A stretch of DNA of 64,000 nt from Salvator merianae (Eukaryota; Chordata; Lepidosauria; Squamata; Teiidae), in assembly GCA_003586115.2 (NCBI GenBank), contig QVOM02000073.1, positions 42,793,145-42,857,144 of the forward strand, given 5' to 3'. The position numbers and the translations under genes are program-made. The notes below the pieces were generated by a model. That model was not told the DNA's origin. It saw only the letters and a list, made by a program, of their open reading frames with translations, and did not search any database. Positions 1 through 11,832 of this stretch are shown piece by piece (within the stretch, counting starts at the first letter, position 1; each line of letters starts with the position of its first letter).

Positions 1-33
1 CTCACCTCCTTCTACTTCTACCATAGCAACAAA

Positions 34-236
34 GCCAGTGTAGCATAATAGGTAGAATACATGGGTTTGAATCCCCACTCTGCCATGGAAGCTAACTGGC
101 TGACCTTGGGCCAGACACAACCTCTGAGCCTAACCTACCTCAAAAGATTCTTAGTGGAAATAACATGGAGATGTAAAGAATGGTGAAACCTTTGGGCTCT
201 TTGGGACGAAAGACAAGATAAAAATGCCATAACTAA
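34..236 (+). repeat. tRNA-derived SINE, Sauria-SINE-like
   Basis: The stretch starts with a degraded tRNA-like head (GCCAGTGTAGCATAATAGGT) and has a B-box-like GGGTTTGAATCCCC around 62-76. It then runs through the CTCTGCCATGGAAGCT and GACCTTGGGCCAG phrases that I recognise from squamate tRNA-derived SINEs. A weak match to the CTTTGGGCTC 3' segment follows near 190-200, which in Sauria SINEs comes from a LINE tail. There is no coding capacity. The exact subfamily is not determined; the squamate association is from memory. Confidence 0.7.
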
Positions 237-317
237 TTAAACTCTTGGTCAGTTTGAGAGTGAGGAACTTGGATAGTACATTGCTTCAACAATGAGCATG
301 TCTCCAGTATGCCAGCA

Positions 318-822
318 ATATAAGAACATAAGAGGAGCCTTGCTGGATCAGGCCAGGGCCCATCTAGTCCAGCATTCTGTTTCACACAGTGGCCCACCAA
401 TTGCTTCTGGGCATTCTCAAGCAGAATAAAAGGCTTGACTGCCCGCAAATGGTTATACAGACATCCTGCCTGTCTTTCCAAACTAGAGGCAGTACTTAGG
501 CATCCATTCTAGTAGCCATTGATACACCTGACCTCCATGAATCTGTCCAATCCTTTCTTAAAGCCTTCCAGGCTGATGACTGACACCACCTCTTCTGATA
601 ATAAATTCCATAGACCAATGACCCTCTGGATGAAAAAATACTTCCCCTTGTCGATCCTAACTCTCCTACCCAGCAGCTTCAGAGAGTGCCCCCTAGTCCT
701 AGTCCACCCTATCCATACTGTGCATGATTTTATGTACCTCAATCAGGCCTCCTCTTAAATGCTGCTTTTCAATGCTAAAGAGGCCAAGACATTTTTCTGC
801 ATCTTCTCCAGTTCCACAATAT
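318..822 (+). repeat. Dispersed reptile repeat (AGAACATAAGA... family), LINE 3'-region-like
   Basis: It begins with AAGAACATAAGAGGAGCC and the phrase TGCTGGATCAGGCC, and continues through blocks such as AATAAATTCCATAGACCAAT to TGCATGATTTTATGTACCTC near 720-740. Related copies occur in this window at 26275-26373 (minus) and 30953-31040 (plus), so it is interspersed and multicopy. I recognise the family from reptile genomes but cannot name it securely; a non-coding 3' portion of a CR1/L2-type LINE is the likeliest source. The short frames on both strands are incidental. Confidence 0.6.
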
Positions 823-823
823 C

Positions 824-825
824 CT

Positions 826-872
<47 letters not shown>

Positions 873-883
873 TTTTATTTATT
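824..883. repeat. (TTTA)n microsatellite, probable CR1 3' tail
   Basis: About fifteen copies of a TTTA/ATTT tetranucleotide with one interruption. It abuts the 3' end of the minus-strand CR1 fragment that follows, so it is best read as that element's simple-repeat tail expanded after insertion. Confidence 0.9.
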
Positions 884-1660
884 GGACTTATATGCCGCCC
901 CTCTCCGAAGACTCGGGGCTGCTTACAGCATATAAAAAAGTACAAAACAATAATATTAACAACCTCAGTGCAATTTACAATTTAATTTAATTTCTAAAAA
1001 GCCCCGATCCATAAAACCTAATTCACATTCACAACTAACATTCATACTACACAATCATACAGCCAGCCGGAGCATAGTGTCAGGCTCAGCGGCCCCAGGC
1101 CTGCCGGCAAATATGTGTTTTTAAATCCTTCTGGAAGGCCAGGAGAGTAGGGGCAGTACGGATCTCTGGGGGGAGCTGATTCCACAGGGTCGGAGCCGCC
1201 ACAGAGAAGGCCCTTCCCCTAGGGCCTGCCAGCCGACATTGTTTGGCTGACGGGACCTGGAGAAGGCCGACTCTGTGGCTCCTGACCGGTCACTGGGATA
1301 CATGAGTCAGGAGACGGTCCCGTAAGTAATCTGGTCCTAAGCCATGTAGGGCTTTATAGGTAACCACCAACACTTTGAATTGGGTACGGAGACTAACCGG
1401 CAGCCAGTGCAGCTCGCGGAGTGATGGAGAGACACTGGCATATCTAGGTAGGCCAGTGATAGCTCGCGCAGCTGCATTTTGGACTACCTGCAGTCTCCGG
1501 ACACTCTTCAAAGGTAGCCCCATGTAGAGAGCGTGAAGTGACCAGAATTGTATGCAATATTCCAAGAAAGCACCTTGGAGAAGTGCCTTCACCATAGTGG
1601 GCTGCTCTTGTGGACTCAATAATCTTCAATAAGGAACTTGATGATTCTACATCCATTGCC
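884..1660 (-). mobile_element. 5'-truncated CR1-clade LINE, ORF2 C-terminus plus 3'UTR
   Basis: The minus strand encodes the end of a CR1-type ORF2 protein. A frame from 1619 to 1290 carries LQVVQNAAARAITG, LRELHWLPV and FKVLVVTYKALHGLGPDYL, the hallmark end-of-RT phrases of CR1/L3 LINEs. A second frame (about 1303-1121) has QPNNVGWQALGEG and LWRLRPCGISSP, corresponding to the family's final segment and separated by a frame change. The 3' end at 884-930 has CCGAGTCTTCGGAGAGGGGC, a CR1 3' motif I know from squamates, followed by the (TTTA)n tail. The endonuclease and most of the RT are missing, as usual for 5' truncation. The copy is dead. Confidence 0.85.
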
Positions 1661-1915
1661 TACTGTATAACACGGTTCTCAAGACTGATCACATGGAAAG
1701 ACAGTGCATTTCAATGCAGCAAGGGCCTGTTCAATGTGTGAAAGAAGTAGCTTCAGAGTTGCTTCTCATGCACTGAACCTTTTGTATATTGGAGGGGCAT
1801 TGAAGTCACTTCATGTGCTCTCAAGGTTTTTTTGAGGAGGGGAGATGCTGTGGATAGAAGCAGATTTCAATACTCCTCCAATGTGTTTTGAATGGTCTGA
1901 AAAAACATGACCAAT

Positions 1916-2658
1916 GGGCCTTTTTGCACTTTCTACCTTAGAATGGGAAAATTATCCAACTCTAAGTGGAATGGACCATGTAGCACTGTCACTGTCTGTT
2001 CTGCATGGCTGGAAGCCATACCTGAAGCTGGCTACCAGCATTCACAATGTGAATGCTATTAGCTGTGCCTGATCCTCATCATGGCAGTGGTTGGGAAGAG
2101 TTTGCCCTCTGCCATGGCAACTGGCAGTGCTGCACAATGCAATTGCCCAATCGGGCCCACGTAATGCCCTGATTAGGCCCACACAATGCTCTGATTGGGC
2201 CTGATTGGCATCTGTGCAGCACTGCTGGCCACCATGGCAGTGGCTGGATGCTTCCCGGCTGCTGCCATGGTGAGAATTGGGCACAGCTTCTCACCATTGG
2301 TACTATTGGTACTGTGAATGCTGTCAGCTAGCTTCAGGTAATGCCGGTAGCTGGCTTCAGGGCATCATGTGAGTCCAATTGCACAGGTTCAATCGGGCCC
2401 AACTGCCCAATTGCACAGGCCTGATCAGTCCATCACACTGGCCCTGATGCCGCAACACCAGGTAAGTGTGAATGCACCTTGCCAGGAGGTGACTATCACC
2501 TCCTGATAAGATTGTGAAGCACTAATTAGTGCTCCACAGGTAGTAGCAATTGGGAGTGTCTGTTGCCCACTGATGGCTGCTCAGGCCTCGGCAAGGTGTA
2601 GATGCACTTGACCAGCAAGCGTTCTTGATGCATGCTAGTAGCAAGTGCAAAGAGGCCC
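1916..2658. mobile_element. Palindromic MITE-like element, family D
   Basis: Both ends are visible as inverted repeats: AATGGGCCTTTTTGCACTT on the left, and a right end whose reverse complement is AATGGGCCTCTTTGCACTT. The interior is rich in local inverted repeats: CATTCACAATGTGAATG near 2040, CCATGGCAG/CTGCCATGG blocks, and repeated GATTGGGCC/GGCCCAATC motifs near 2140-2210 and 2390-2430. There is no transposase. It shares termini and internal motifs with the other family D copies in this window (6671, 11833, 25742, 40751, 42936, 45187, 46402). The superfamily is not settled; no clear duplication longer than 3 bp is seen. Confidence 0.7.
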
Positions 2659-4394
2659 ATTATTCTGCCATAATCCATTTGGTGCTTCAAGCACCACTGC
2701 CACCATTTTTGATTCAGGCCAAGATTTAAATATTATTTTATTTTGGCTTCTGTTGACATATAATTATCTTTTGCCATTTTTCCCAACAAAATTAATAATG
2801 TTTTATTAGTGCATCCTGTTTCTTGCAATTATCTTTAAATGAAATTCTTAGGCCATTTCTGCACTCACTCAGTAGACTGGACCAAGTAGTTGCCTAGTAC
2901 ACCTTGCCTGCATGGGACTAGTGCTAGCCTGACCTAGAACCATCCCAAACAGTCTTTATTCTAGATTAGCTGTAGACCCCCTATAACCTTACTAACACCA
3001 GCTGTCATGAATGTAACAGCAGAAAAGATACAAGTATGCCCTTCTTTCTTTCCTTTTTATGTTTTTGAATAACAGCCACATATTTCTCACTGTGTATCTT
3101 GATCTCAATGACAGACAGATCAGTACTCAGGAACGTTAGGTAAACGCAGAGAAAATCACCAAATGTAATGCTTTCCCCTATATTGCAAAGAGCAACTTTA
3201 GAGATAATCATTGCAAAAAGGAGCTGAGATTCCTGCTCATTCAGACCCATGGGAATAAAAGTCATCCTGTACTTTCTTATCCAGTACTAAGGCACTTTAT
3301 TGTCCTTAGTACTGGATAATATTGATTAAATAGACAAATGGTGCCTAATCACATTAATATGAAATGCAGACACCACATGAAATGGGGTATTCCTTTCACC
3401 TTATGTCCCTTTTATATAAATAGCAATAATGCCCTGCTGCATTCCAGGTAATGTGACTGTCCATTCACATTTCTTTTTCAATGAGATGACTTGTGTGTGA
3501 CAGATCTCATTACATTATGAGTCAGCCACTTTGAAATTAACATGGACATGGATTAAAACCTATTAAGCCAAACTCATAGGTGCTTTGGGAAGGTAAACCC
3601 TTCTGCTTATGTCTCTTCCTATCTTATATGGGAAGTCTAATGCATAGAAATAATAATAGAATTCTTACCAGATCAAATCACATTAGCCAGAACTGTCAAA
3701 AGCAGAAATTGGAAACCGCATCTTGGGAGTCCACTCTGCAAATAAGTCACTATTCATATAAAAAAGGTTCAACGTATCTTCATCAACGAAGATGATTTCC
3801 CCGGCAGTGAGAATGTATACTAACTGGTCATAATTAATATTCCCAACTTTTCTTTTAATTCCACTTTCTATTCTTCTGACAATTTCCTTTCTACATTGGT
3901 ATCATGCTTTCAACTGTTCCCCCCCTCCCCCCCCGGTAAGATTTTATTAATCTTACCTTATGGTTTGGAAGAATGAGGCTACATCCAGACATCCAGATTC
4001 TTGTGGCAACCAGCCCCAGAGGCAGGAAATGTGGCCTCATAGGTATCCTACAGGTAAACTACATACAATGACTGTGATGGTGGTTTTTGCCTCTTGTGTT
4101 CCTAACATGTAAAGATGGGAGCAGCAAAGGACACACACCAAAGGTTGACCTTTTTTGGCAGGGGGGGGGAGTTGAAAGCAAGATACCAGGGCAGAAAGGG
4201 AACCATCAGAAGAAGAATTAAAAGAAAAGTTGGGAACATTTATTATGACCAGTGAGTGTATATTGCTGCTGCAACCTAGGGGTAAAGAAACCCAGGGAAA
4301 ATTTCAAAAGGGATTATCAACTTGGGAAACGCCGTTTATTTCAGACTGGTTCACCAACTAGGTTAAAAGAATTATAAAAAAAAACATAGCATTA
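2659..4394. other. No gene seen; possible half palindromic element
   Basis: At 2851 a GGCCATTTCTGCACTCACTC terminus like that of the 52558 element begins, but no right end is found, so it may be a truncated copy. A short polyC run lies near 3919-3934 and a polyG run near 4161-4170. The inverted phrase TGTCCTTAGTACTGGATAA/TTATCCAGTACTAAGG at 3278-3318 is a small hairpin. Open frames here are short and unrecognised. Confidence 0.5.
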
Positions 4395-4770
4395 ATGCCA
4401 AGGTGGTATGCACAGCTCCATGAAGGTAAGGCAATATCTGGTAAGATCTCACCTTTATGATACATGGTGCAAGAAGGAGAACTGTACAGTGTGCAAGAAC
4501 AGAGAAGGAATACATGGAATCAATAGAGTTGTTTACATGATGGATTGTTGGGAATGTGATTTAGTCTACACAGGAAAGACAGGGAGGTCACTTAAGAACA
4601 GATACTAGGAACATCAGTCAGATATGTGGCATTAAAGAAGCAGATCTAAAGCATGGGGCATATATGTTAAATATAAACATCAAGGTAAATGGTACAGACA
4701 TAGATAACACTGCTGGTAATGGAAAGAACACCAAAGAAGGAAAAGGAACAGTCAAGTATAAAAGTATGAA
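4395..4770 (+). pseudogene. Penelope-like retroelement fragment with GIY-YIG endonuclease
   Basis: The frame from 4408 to 4605 carries a Cys pair (CKKENCTVCK, residues 21-30), then VVYMMDC (41-47) and VYTGKTGRSLKNRY (53-66). This spacing matches the Cys motif and the GIY and YIG halves of the endonuclease at the C-terminus of Penelope-like retroelements. Translation continues past a stop into EHQSD, the position where PLEs have a conserved EH, and then decays with stops. No reverse transcriptase domain is visible upstream, so this is a C-terminal remnant. A second GIY-YIG remnant is at 55116-55307. Confidence 0.65.
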
Positions 4771-6670
4771 AGACTGCGAAAGGATTAAGCGACAAGGAGA
4801 GATAAGGAAGGAATTCGCACTTTCAACAAGATGCTAAAGTGAGTTAAACTGAGCATAACTGCTGAAAGATAATGACAACTGAAAATGATATTTGAACACT
4901 GAAATGTATTGTCTAATTTTGTACACGCCAGTGAATTTTATACTGTTTTGTTTTATTTTGTGAAAAAGGAGTGCTCTGGATTAAACTAACAAAATGTTTT
5001 ATGGAATTTGTGCATTGGATCATCAACATAGCAACTTAAAAATGATTTAGGTTATTTCTGCATGATGCAGGCACGCCAGTGCTGTGCTAGCCCACCCTAG
5101 GTAATCCAGCCCATGCTGAGCCAGACTAACCATAGATTGAACTAAGGGACCACCTCACTTTGGGTGGCCCATGCCAACCCAGCCTTGGCTGCTGGCTTTG
5201 AAGGTTGGGTGCAATTCTTAAAGCTGGTGCCCAGCCCTCAAAGGGGAACTTGGAACTTTCATTACTGGCCTTCACAGTATGCATGCATTGACTTCTAGTA
5301 CCATTTCCAGTGACACTTTCTGTTGTATTCCACCACTGTTGTATTCTGATCTACCACAGGCTCAATGTGGACAAAGCTAGGAGGGGACAGGAACTAGCAT
5401 GCAGAGGGGAGGCCCTGGACCACTCTCTAGTTCACTCTAACAGGAAGTGAGAAAACAGCCATAGATACTTGGAAGTATATGAATTTCAAATTCCAAATGC
5501 TTTACTTATTTATTTGTTACATTTCCACCCAAATCTATACTCTGAGGTCTCAAGGCAAATTACAAAAATTAAAATACATAAAACATTAAAAGCAGGTAAA
5601 AAAAAGTGAAGTACACAAAGGAAGATTTTTGTTTATTTATTTATTTAACCATTAAGCCCTCAATTGCCTTAGAATGGGTAATAATTTCACTTTGCAGTTT
5701 GTATGCATTAAATATTCTGCCTCAGACTCAAAAGGTTAGTATTCCTACAGCGTCATATATTTGGAAAGGTCCATGAAGGCCCTAAACAAATTCTGTGCTC
5801 TGTGGAGACATCTGTATTTCTCTAGAGTTTATTTCTATTGGCTTGGCTTGTGGGACTTCCTAAAAAAATCTCTTACTTTTTTTCACAGAATTAGTACTGT
5901 GTTCTTCCTTGCAAACATAGCTCAGGGGTTAGAAAAGCTATTCATTGACAGATTAAGGCTGACAGGATTAGCATTTCCCCTCTGAAAAATTATCATGCTT
6001 GATGATGCTGGACAATTACAAGAATTAGGCTTTAAAAAGTACTAGATAGCCACAGTTGTATTGCCCCAAATCCTTAGTAAACGTTTAGCTTGGAGAGAGA
6101 GACAAGTTAAAAAAGAATTTCAGAAGAAGGTAGTGGGATAATGATGCCAAGAGCAGCATATCTGTGTAGTCAGTAGAAGATAACAGGTGGTATAACTTTA
6201 TATCCACAGTCAAGTGAAAATGTAGGTGTATGTTTTAGTACACAGTTTACAAGAATTTTAAGACACTCCTAAGGGAAAAATCCCTGCAGGAACCAAGCTA
6301 ACCCTGCATATGGTTTGGTTGTAGGAATAAAAACAAGTGGAACCCAAGACTCCAGCATCCATGTGAAACTCCAGCATCCATATAATACATAATTTTCTCT
6401 TGTACTTTTGATGGATAATATTACCCTACTTTTATGCCAGTTCTTTCTCCTGCCTTTCGGATAAGGTTTTTGAGGACACTTTCAGAAAAGACCACAGTAT
6501 TACAAACAGATGCCTTATTAGAGTTGTGTGTGGTTGGTGCCTCTGACAAATCTCAGTTATCTGACAAGTCTCAGTTAGCCCCAGTTATCTGCCAAGATAC
6601 TTCTTTTGTGGTAGCCATGCTAGCAAATGTAGAGTTTACATCCCCACCATGAAGTATGGGTCAGGAGGAC
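4771..6670. other. No gene seen; LINE-like tail at about 5500-5650
   Basis: Around 5500-5600 the sequence CTTACTTATTTATTTGTTAC and the A-rich stretch after it resemble the reverse complement of a LINE 3' end. A phrase in 5090-5120 (GTAATCCAGCCCATGCTGAG) belongs to a palindromic-element-like block. A 74-codon frame at 5761-5985 has no recognisable domain. A short direct repeat, TCTGACAAATCTCAGTTA then TCTGACAAGTCTCAGTTA, lies at about 6541-6576. Confidence 0.4.
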
Positions 6671-7110
6671 TCTTCTTGTTCACATTTACTGTCCTGGTGG
6701 TATAACAATACTAAACCAGGCTGGTAAGATCCAGTGTGGTGGTAGTCATTCACACTACAAGTGCTAAGCTAGCCCGTAGCACTTGTAGTGTGAATGCCCA
6801 GTACAGGGCTGCCTGGATTGCCAAGGCAATGCCCAAAGCAAGATCCAGAGTGAGGAAAGATGTTGCTATGGTGATCTGGCAACTGTGCATGCCTGTGCAG
6901 TTGCAGTCATGCAGGCACACTCATTCACTGTGATGCACCCAGAAGAAGGTGCAAAGCCACCTCCTCAGGAGTGATCCAGACACTTCTGGACAGGCTGTGG
7001 ACTGCTTTTTAGCAATTCACAGGTGGATTGCTCCAGGAAGTTATCTCACTTGGGGGTGGCTGTGGCAATGAAGCGATGCAGATGCATCTGACCAGCAGGT
7101 GGACAGAACC
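6671..7110. mobile_element. Palindromic MITE-like element, family D
   Basis: The left part reads TTCTTGTTCACATTTACTG and then GGTGGTATAACAATACTA, matching the reverse complement of the right end of the copy at 40751-41159. Just inside is a perfect 20-bp hairpin, CATTCACACTACAAGTGCTA against TAGCACTTGTAGTGTGAATG, at about 6748-6798. The CAACTGTGCATGCCTGTGCA region holds a second palindrome. The right end is approximate. No coding capacity. Confidence 0.6.
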
Positions 7111-8640
7111 ATTCCAGCTGGCCCACCAATGGGATAACATGGCTTATGAAGACTCTCTCCTACTGACAGCTAATCCAGCAGGATATAAATCCATCAGAAG
7201 TTCCATACAATTGCACTCTAAAAGTTTATATTGTGTGTGTTTGCATGTATGCAGGTGTGGTATAAGTGCTTGTATCTAGGTGTATAAACAATCTCTCAGT
7301 TTTATTAATGTGGTACATATCTGGACCCACATGAAATTTAGATATACCTGCATACATGTTAACACAAGAAACTCAAGACTCACTTAGCTACTGATGTGTG
7401 AAAACTTATCCATATCAGGCCTGGAGGAGAGGTTGGTGAAGCAGTTCTGGAGATGTTGTGGATCAATTTTCCCACCCTTGGATGTTATTATGCATTGCAA
7501 TCCCATGGCATAGAATTCCATTATTTTTTCACATTCTGCTATCAGGTTTTTCATGGTGAAGAAAGTAAGGCACCTTCCACGCTGTTATTCAGACCAATGG
7601 AAGAGACATTGGAAAGTCTGCCTACTGCTGTCTGCAAGATGGCTACCAATCCCAGTCAACCTCTGGAGGTCAGTGAACATTTGTTCCCTGGCCTCTGAAT
7701 TTGCAGGCCAGGGGAAATTTTGTGGTGTACCAAAAAATGACCCTCAAAGCGGGTCATTTCTGGAGCTCAGCAAAACACACCATGTAGTCCCCTGCAAGTG
7801 CCACCACCTGAATGCATGGTGGTACCTGAAGTGGACCAAGGGCCAGGATTATGCGGGATCCTGCTTTAAAGTGGTCTCCTTCACATACCTGGCCTTGAGT
7901 TCACTCTAGCCACCATTATCTAGTGGTAGCACTTCTGAGCACAGTGTTCACATTCTGGAGCACTCTAGTCATCAGAGATGTGCCACCAGTGCACCTCCCT
8001 AGAAGACCATGCCTCCTGAGTAACAATCTAACCTGTGGACCCCACAGCTTAATAAGATAGCTAGTGCAGTCCAAAGGAACATAAATACATTCCATCCAAA
8101 ACATGCTTGCTTTTCTGATACCCTCCAGAATGATAATCCTGTGGTTGGAATAAATAATCCCAAGACCATTGAAAGCAAATAAGATGGAATAGTTGGGTTA
8201 TATCTCTAGTATTTACCTGTGGTGGTATCCCATAGGATTGTTTCTTTATGCCGTACACCTGCTAGATGTAGCCAATATGTGTTTTTTTTTTTAAAAAAAG
8301 AGGATTGTAGCTTTCGATAGCTTTCTATCAAACTTGTATTTAAACTCCATCATCACCATCATCATAAGGACATATAAAGAAAACAAATGGAAATGCTTGC
8401 AAAATGAACACAGAAAAAAAGAAACAAGGGCCCAAGATCCTGTCTATAAGTGTATGCTACGGAAGGAAAATTTAAAAAAAATCATGAAGGAGAGGAAGTG
8501 CAAATTATATCAATTTTAAAAAATGAAAAAAATGAAATTGCTTGTGCAGTAAAAGTGCACAGAATTAATTTAAGAAGCTCCACAATAAAGATGCAGAAAC
8601 GCAAATATTTCAGGTTGCAGAATACTAGCTTGGAGGGGAA
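7111..8640. other. No gene seen
   Basis: Mixed unique-looking sequence. Overlapping frames at 7453-7698 and 7553-7909 have no recognised domain and share the same bases, so they are most likely chance. The end of this stretch (about 8340-8640) is A-rich on the plus strand and may belong to the R4-like copy that follows, but I cannot align it to a named part of that element. Confidence 0.4.
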
Positions 8641-9010
8641 GAGGGGGAACAGAAAAGATTGTCAAAAATAGTGAAGCAAAACATTAAGGGACATTAAACA
8701 GATAAACAGCTAGATCATAATATGCCTGACATTACTGTGGCTGAGAACAAAAAGAAAACTAAAATAATATATTCAGCTATCCCACAGGACAGTAGAATTG
8801 ACAAAAATAAGAAGACTGCAATATATTTAGATCTTCAAATGCAAATCTAACACCTTGGTAGTATGGGAATGGGAGAACGGAATTTCAAGTAGTTATTGGC
8901 TCACTGAAATATTTGAGATGTTTGGATGAAAACAGAATGAAACTCATGAAATATTTGGATGACATTCAGAATAGATGAAAACAGTTCCACAACTGTCAAA
9001 AGCAACATTT
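8641..9010 (+). pseudogene. R4/Dong-like LINE fragment, restriction-like endonuclease region
   Basis: Plus-strand translation near 8700-8800 gives LDHNMPDITVAENKKK followed by KIIYSAIPQDSRID. This is the PD ... (D/E)xA(I/V)P arrangement of the restriction-like endonuclease at the C-terminus of R2/R4-type LINEs. A little further on, around 8880-8980, VVIGSLKYL and related words recur as in the copies at 50440 and 57300. Frames are broken. Four related copies in this window make the family call consistent; assignment to R4/Dong rather than another REL-endonuclease LINE is from memory. Confidence 0.6.
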
Positions 9011-10915
9011 CTTGGAACCAGTCACATTCATTGAAGGTACTTCATTAATTCTTAAGGCTTTGTTTAGGATTGAAATTAACCATGCACCAAAACAACAGTT
9101 ATTTCATCTGATGGATCATACAGCCAACACCATAGTTTCCCAATGAGAGTTGTTTAACAAGAAGCACATAAGCACAAAAATGTATTTTGGGCATGCATTA
9201 GCGCTAACTGCAAGCGTGGCTGCAGTTGTGTCCTCCTGTAGCAAAACTGAAATGGTTATGAAAAACAGCAAGGAAGGAAATTGTATTGTTCATGCCCTGT
9301 CGTGCTATTTGTGCATGAAAGATTCTAATTTATAAGGATATAGGCTGTACAGTCTTTAAAAACTCCAAATTCATTGGCAAGAACAACTCTATTTCCCCGG
9401 AGGTCAGAACTCATGATTACTCAAGCAAGGGAGCAGCTGTGAGTTAATTAAACTCTATTATCACCAGGCTGTTGGAGACTTACTTTCTGCCTGTTTCTGA
9501 AATGTTCCTACTGTATTTGTGGGGGAAATATACATTTTACCTAGCAACAGCCTTAAGTGTATGTTGAAGGTTGTCAAAAAAATTTAATGGGAATGCCCTA
9601 TGAGGAAAAGGTTAGTATTGGTCCAAACAGATTATTTTTTTATTACTCTTTCAAATTTCTTCTTTTCAACAAGATTAATTAATTTATGTACAAACAATGG
9701 GTCATAGTAATCTTCTAAAATGACTGTGCAGGTGGCTCGGAGACAATGAAATTAAATAAACTAAGACACTTAGAATGGAACTAGAAAATCAATGGGAAAA
9801 ACATTAAGATATCAGGATCAAATTCTGAATATCAGCCAAGAATGTTTTATTGGCAGGAGAAGCAAATTGTCTGTGAAATAACACTCCAGAATGTGGATGG
9901 GATAAATCTGTAGGATATGGGGTTAAATGAGATTTGAATTTCTAGACAGCAAACTTGAGAAACAAATGCATGCTGATTAATGTTGCAATATGGTGACACA
10001 AAATTTTAATTTTAAAGATAAATTCACACAAACACATGAAATAAATAAATGGAAAGAATCAATGACTAGTTTTTAATAAATCTTATTTATATAATGTCTT
10101 AAGCTTCAGTCCTAAATAAACTTTCAAGATGTTACTGGCTTACTGAATACAGCAGGAATTACTTCTGAGAAGCGAGGAATAGAATTATGTTCTTGGAATG
10201 CCAGTGTTATGTTGATTTAATACCTGCTAAAACCAAACAGCTATTAATATCACAATTTAACATGTATATTGCTGATAGCTGTAGGAGCCACATGACACCC
10301 TAATGGTGCTTTGGGCACCTTGGGAAAGTGTGGGGTTTACCTGAGTCCACGCTTATCCAGCAACAGCCCTATATAAATGCTCCTAATAGTGCTGTAATTG
10401 TTAGAGTGGGAGAAAGCACTGGACTGCTCTTTCTCCTGATCTTGTGCTCTTAATGCACTTGCTCATGCTTGAGCAAACTAGTGCTGCTTTCATAAACCCA
10501 GGAAATGGCCAACTTCCAAGGCTGTATCCTGTGCTTGAGACAGCAGCATTCTCTGAAAACATTGAAACTGGGGAATTTCAGCATGGTGGCAGTTTTACTA
10601 ACCTAGCATTCTTCACGGCAGGAACCGCTATCATCCAGATTCTGTCTTGGAAATTTCTCAGTTTGCTGAAGGCCATCTAATGAATCTGTGGCAGAGAAAA
10701 AATAGATTAAAAGAATGAATTTCTTCATATGCACCTCAATCTGTTAGCCATAACAACCTACTGCACCTAGATATATAGCCATATTGTAACAAGCCATGCT
10801 ATGAGCCCACAAAGTTCAATCTTGTCTAGTCTACCACTATGGCTGTATCATTAGGTAGAGTGAGGCAACTACCTTAAAGCAAGAAATTTGGGGTATCTGG
10901 AAAGGGCAACATGTT
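9011..10915. other. No gene seen; repeat-poor, A+T-rich; possible conserved non-coding DNA
   Basis: No repeat family could be assigned between about 9360 and 10280. The stretch has several TTAATTAA-type words, for example GAGTTAATTAAACTC at about 9440 (itself an inverted repeat) and GATTAATTAATTTATG near 9674. Such repeat-poor A+T-rich blocks in a gene desert are where developmental enhancers often lie, but conservation cannot be judged from one sequence. A 78-codon frame at 10444-10680 is unrecognised. Confidence 0.35.
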
Positions 10916-11390
10916 GGACCTTTCCCACATGGGACATTGTCTCATGCTAGGAAAGGGTCTAGGAGCCTCCTTTCCACATGCTGGAATGGAATAAAGGAGG
11001 CCTTGCCCCCACTAGCATGTTCTGTCCTTATAGGACAAAGCATAACCAGTCTAGAGTACCCAAAATGGTACCCTGGCCCAGTTTGCCAGTAGATCTCTAC
11101 TGCCAGGCCAGAGCCAGAGGCAAACTCAGAGGCATGTGGACACCATGCCTCCATAGACTCGAATACAAATGGGGATCCTCTTTGGTGGTACTCCAGGAAG
11201 TGCCACTGGAAATGATACCAGAAGTGGCATACTGCCAAAAATATTTCCCCTGGAAACCTTGAAGGTTGGGAATGAAAGTTCCCAGCTTCCAGAGAAGGCT
11301 CCAAGGTTTTGCAGTCAATTGCAGCATGGGTCAGACAATTTGACCTAGGATAATGCAGCGCAGAGTAGCCTGCATAATGTGAAAGCAACT
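10916..11390. mobile_element. Palindromic MITE-like element, family E (left end clear)
   Basis: It begins GGACCTTTCCCACATGGGAC and continues with CTAGGAAAGGGTCTAGGAGCC, CTAGCATGTTCTGTCC and CCAGTAGATCTCTACTGCCA, the last being an internal hairpin. The copy at 25122 has the same order of blocks (GGGCTTTCCCACATGGAA, CCTAGCATGCTCCATCTG, GTAGACCCTGACATTAAGATCTACTGTC). The right terminus is not clear. The 148-codon minus frame over it lies in the repeat and has no domain. Confidence 0.45.
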
Positions 11391-11832
11391 GCTAAGTATT
11401 AGATGTATGAGTAATGTATTTGTACTGCCAAGGAAGTATAGTCTTGATGGTAGAGTGTTCTCTCTTTGATATGCAGATAACCTGACTAGGATTGATTGCT
11501 ATGAATCTTGGTCTTCTGTGAAGTGTCACCACTTGAAATTCTTCTTCAGACAGAAAAATGTTACACACCAACTCTGCTATGCAGGGTGCAGTAGCTCTGC
11601 AATGACTCTAACAAACACTTTTACTAATCTAGCTGCTGTCAAGTACTGAAAATCTTTATGTGCAAAATTATAATCCTATACAAACTTACGCTTTTATACA
11701 AACTTGTATAAACTTGCACAAACTTATACTACAAATCAGTAACCATGCAAGGAAACAAGGTGAAGAAGGAACTTGAGTAGATTTGGTTATTAAATAATAT
11801 TGAGACCAGAAGGAATCAAGAAGAAAGAGAAA
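11391..11832. other. No gene seen
   Basis: Unassigned sequence. A short imperfect tandem of an ACAAACTTRTA-like unit lies at about 11679-11733. Confidence 0.4.

Noticed and set aside
34..100. A functional tRNA gene
   Set aside because: The head is degraded and continues into a SINE body; no cloverleaf with an intact anticodon stem is apparent.
10942..11388. 148-codon minus-strand frame as a gene
   Set aside because: It falls inside a family E palindromic repeat and has no recognised domain.
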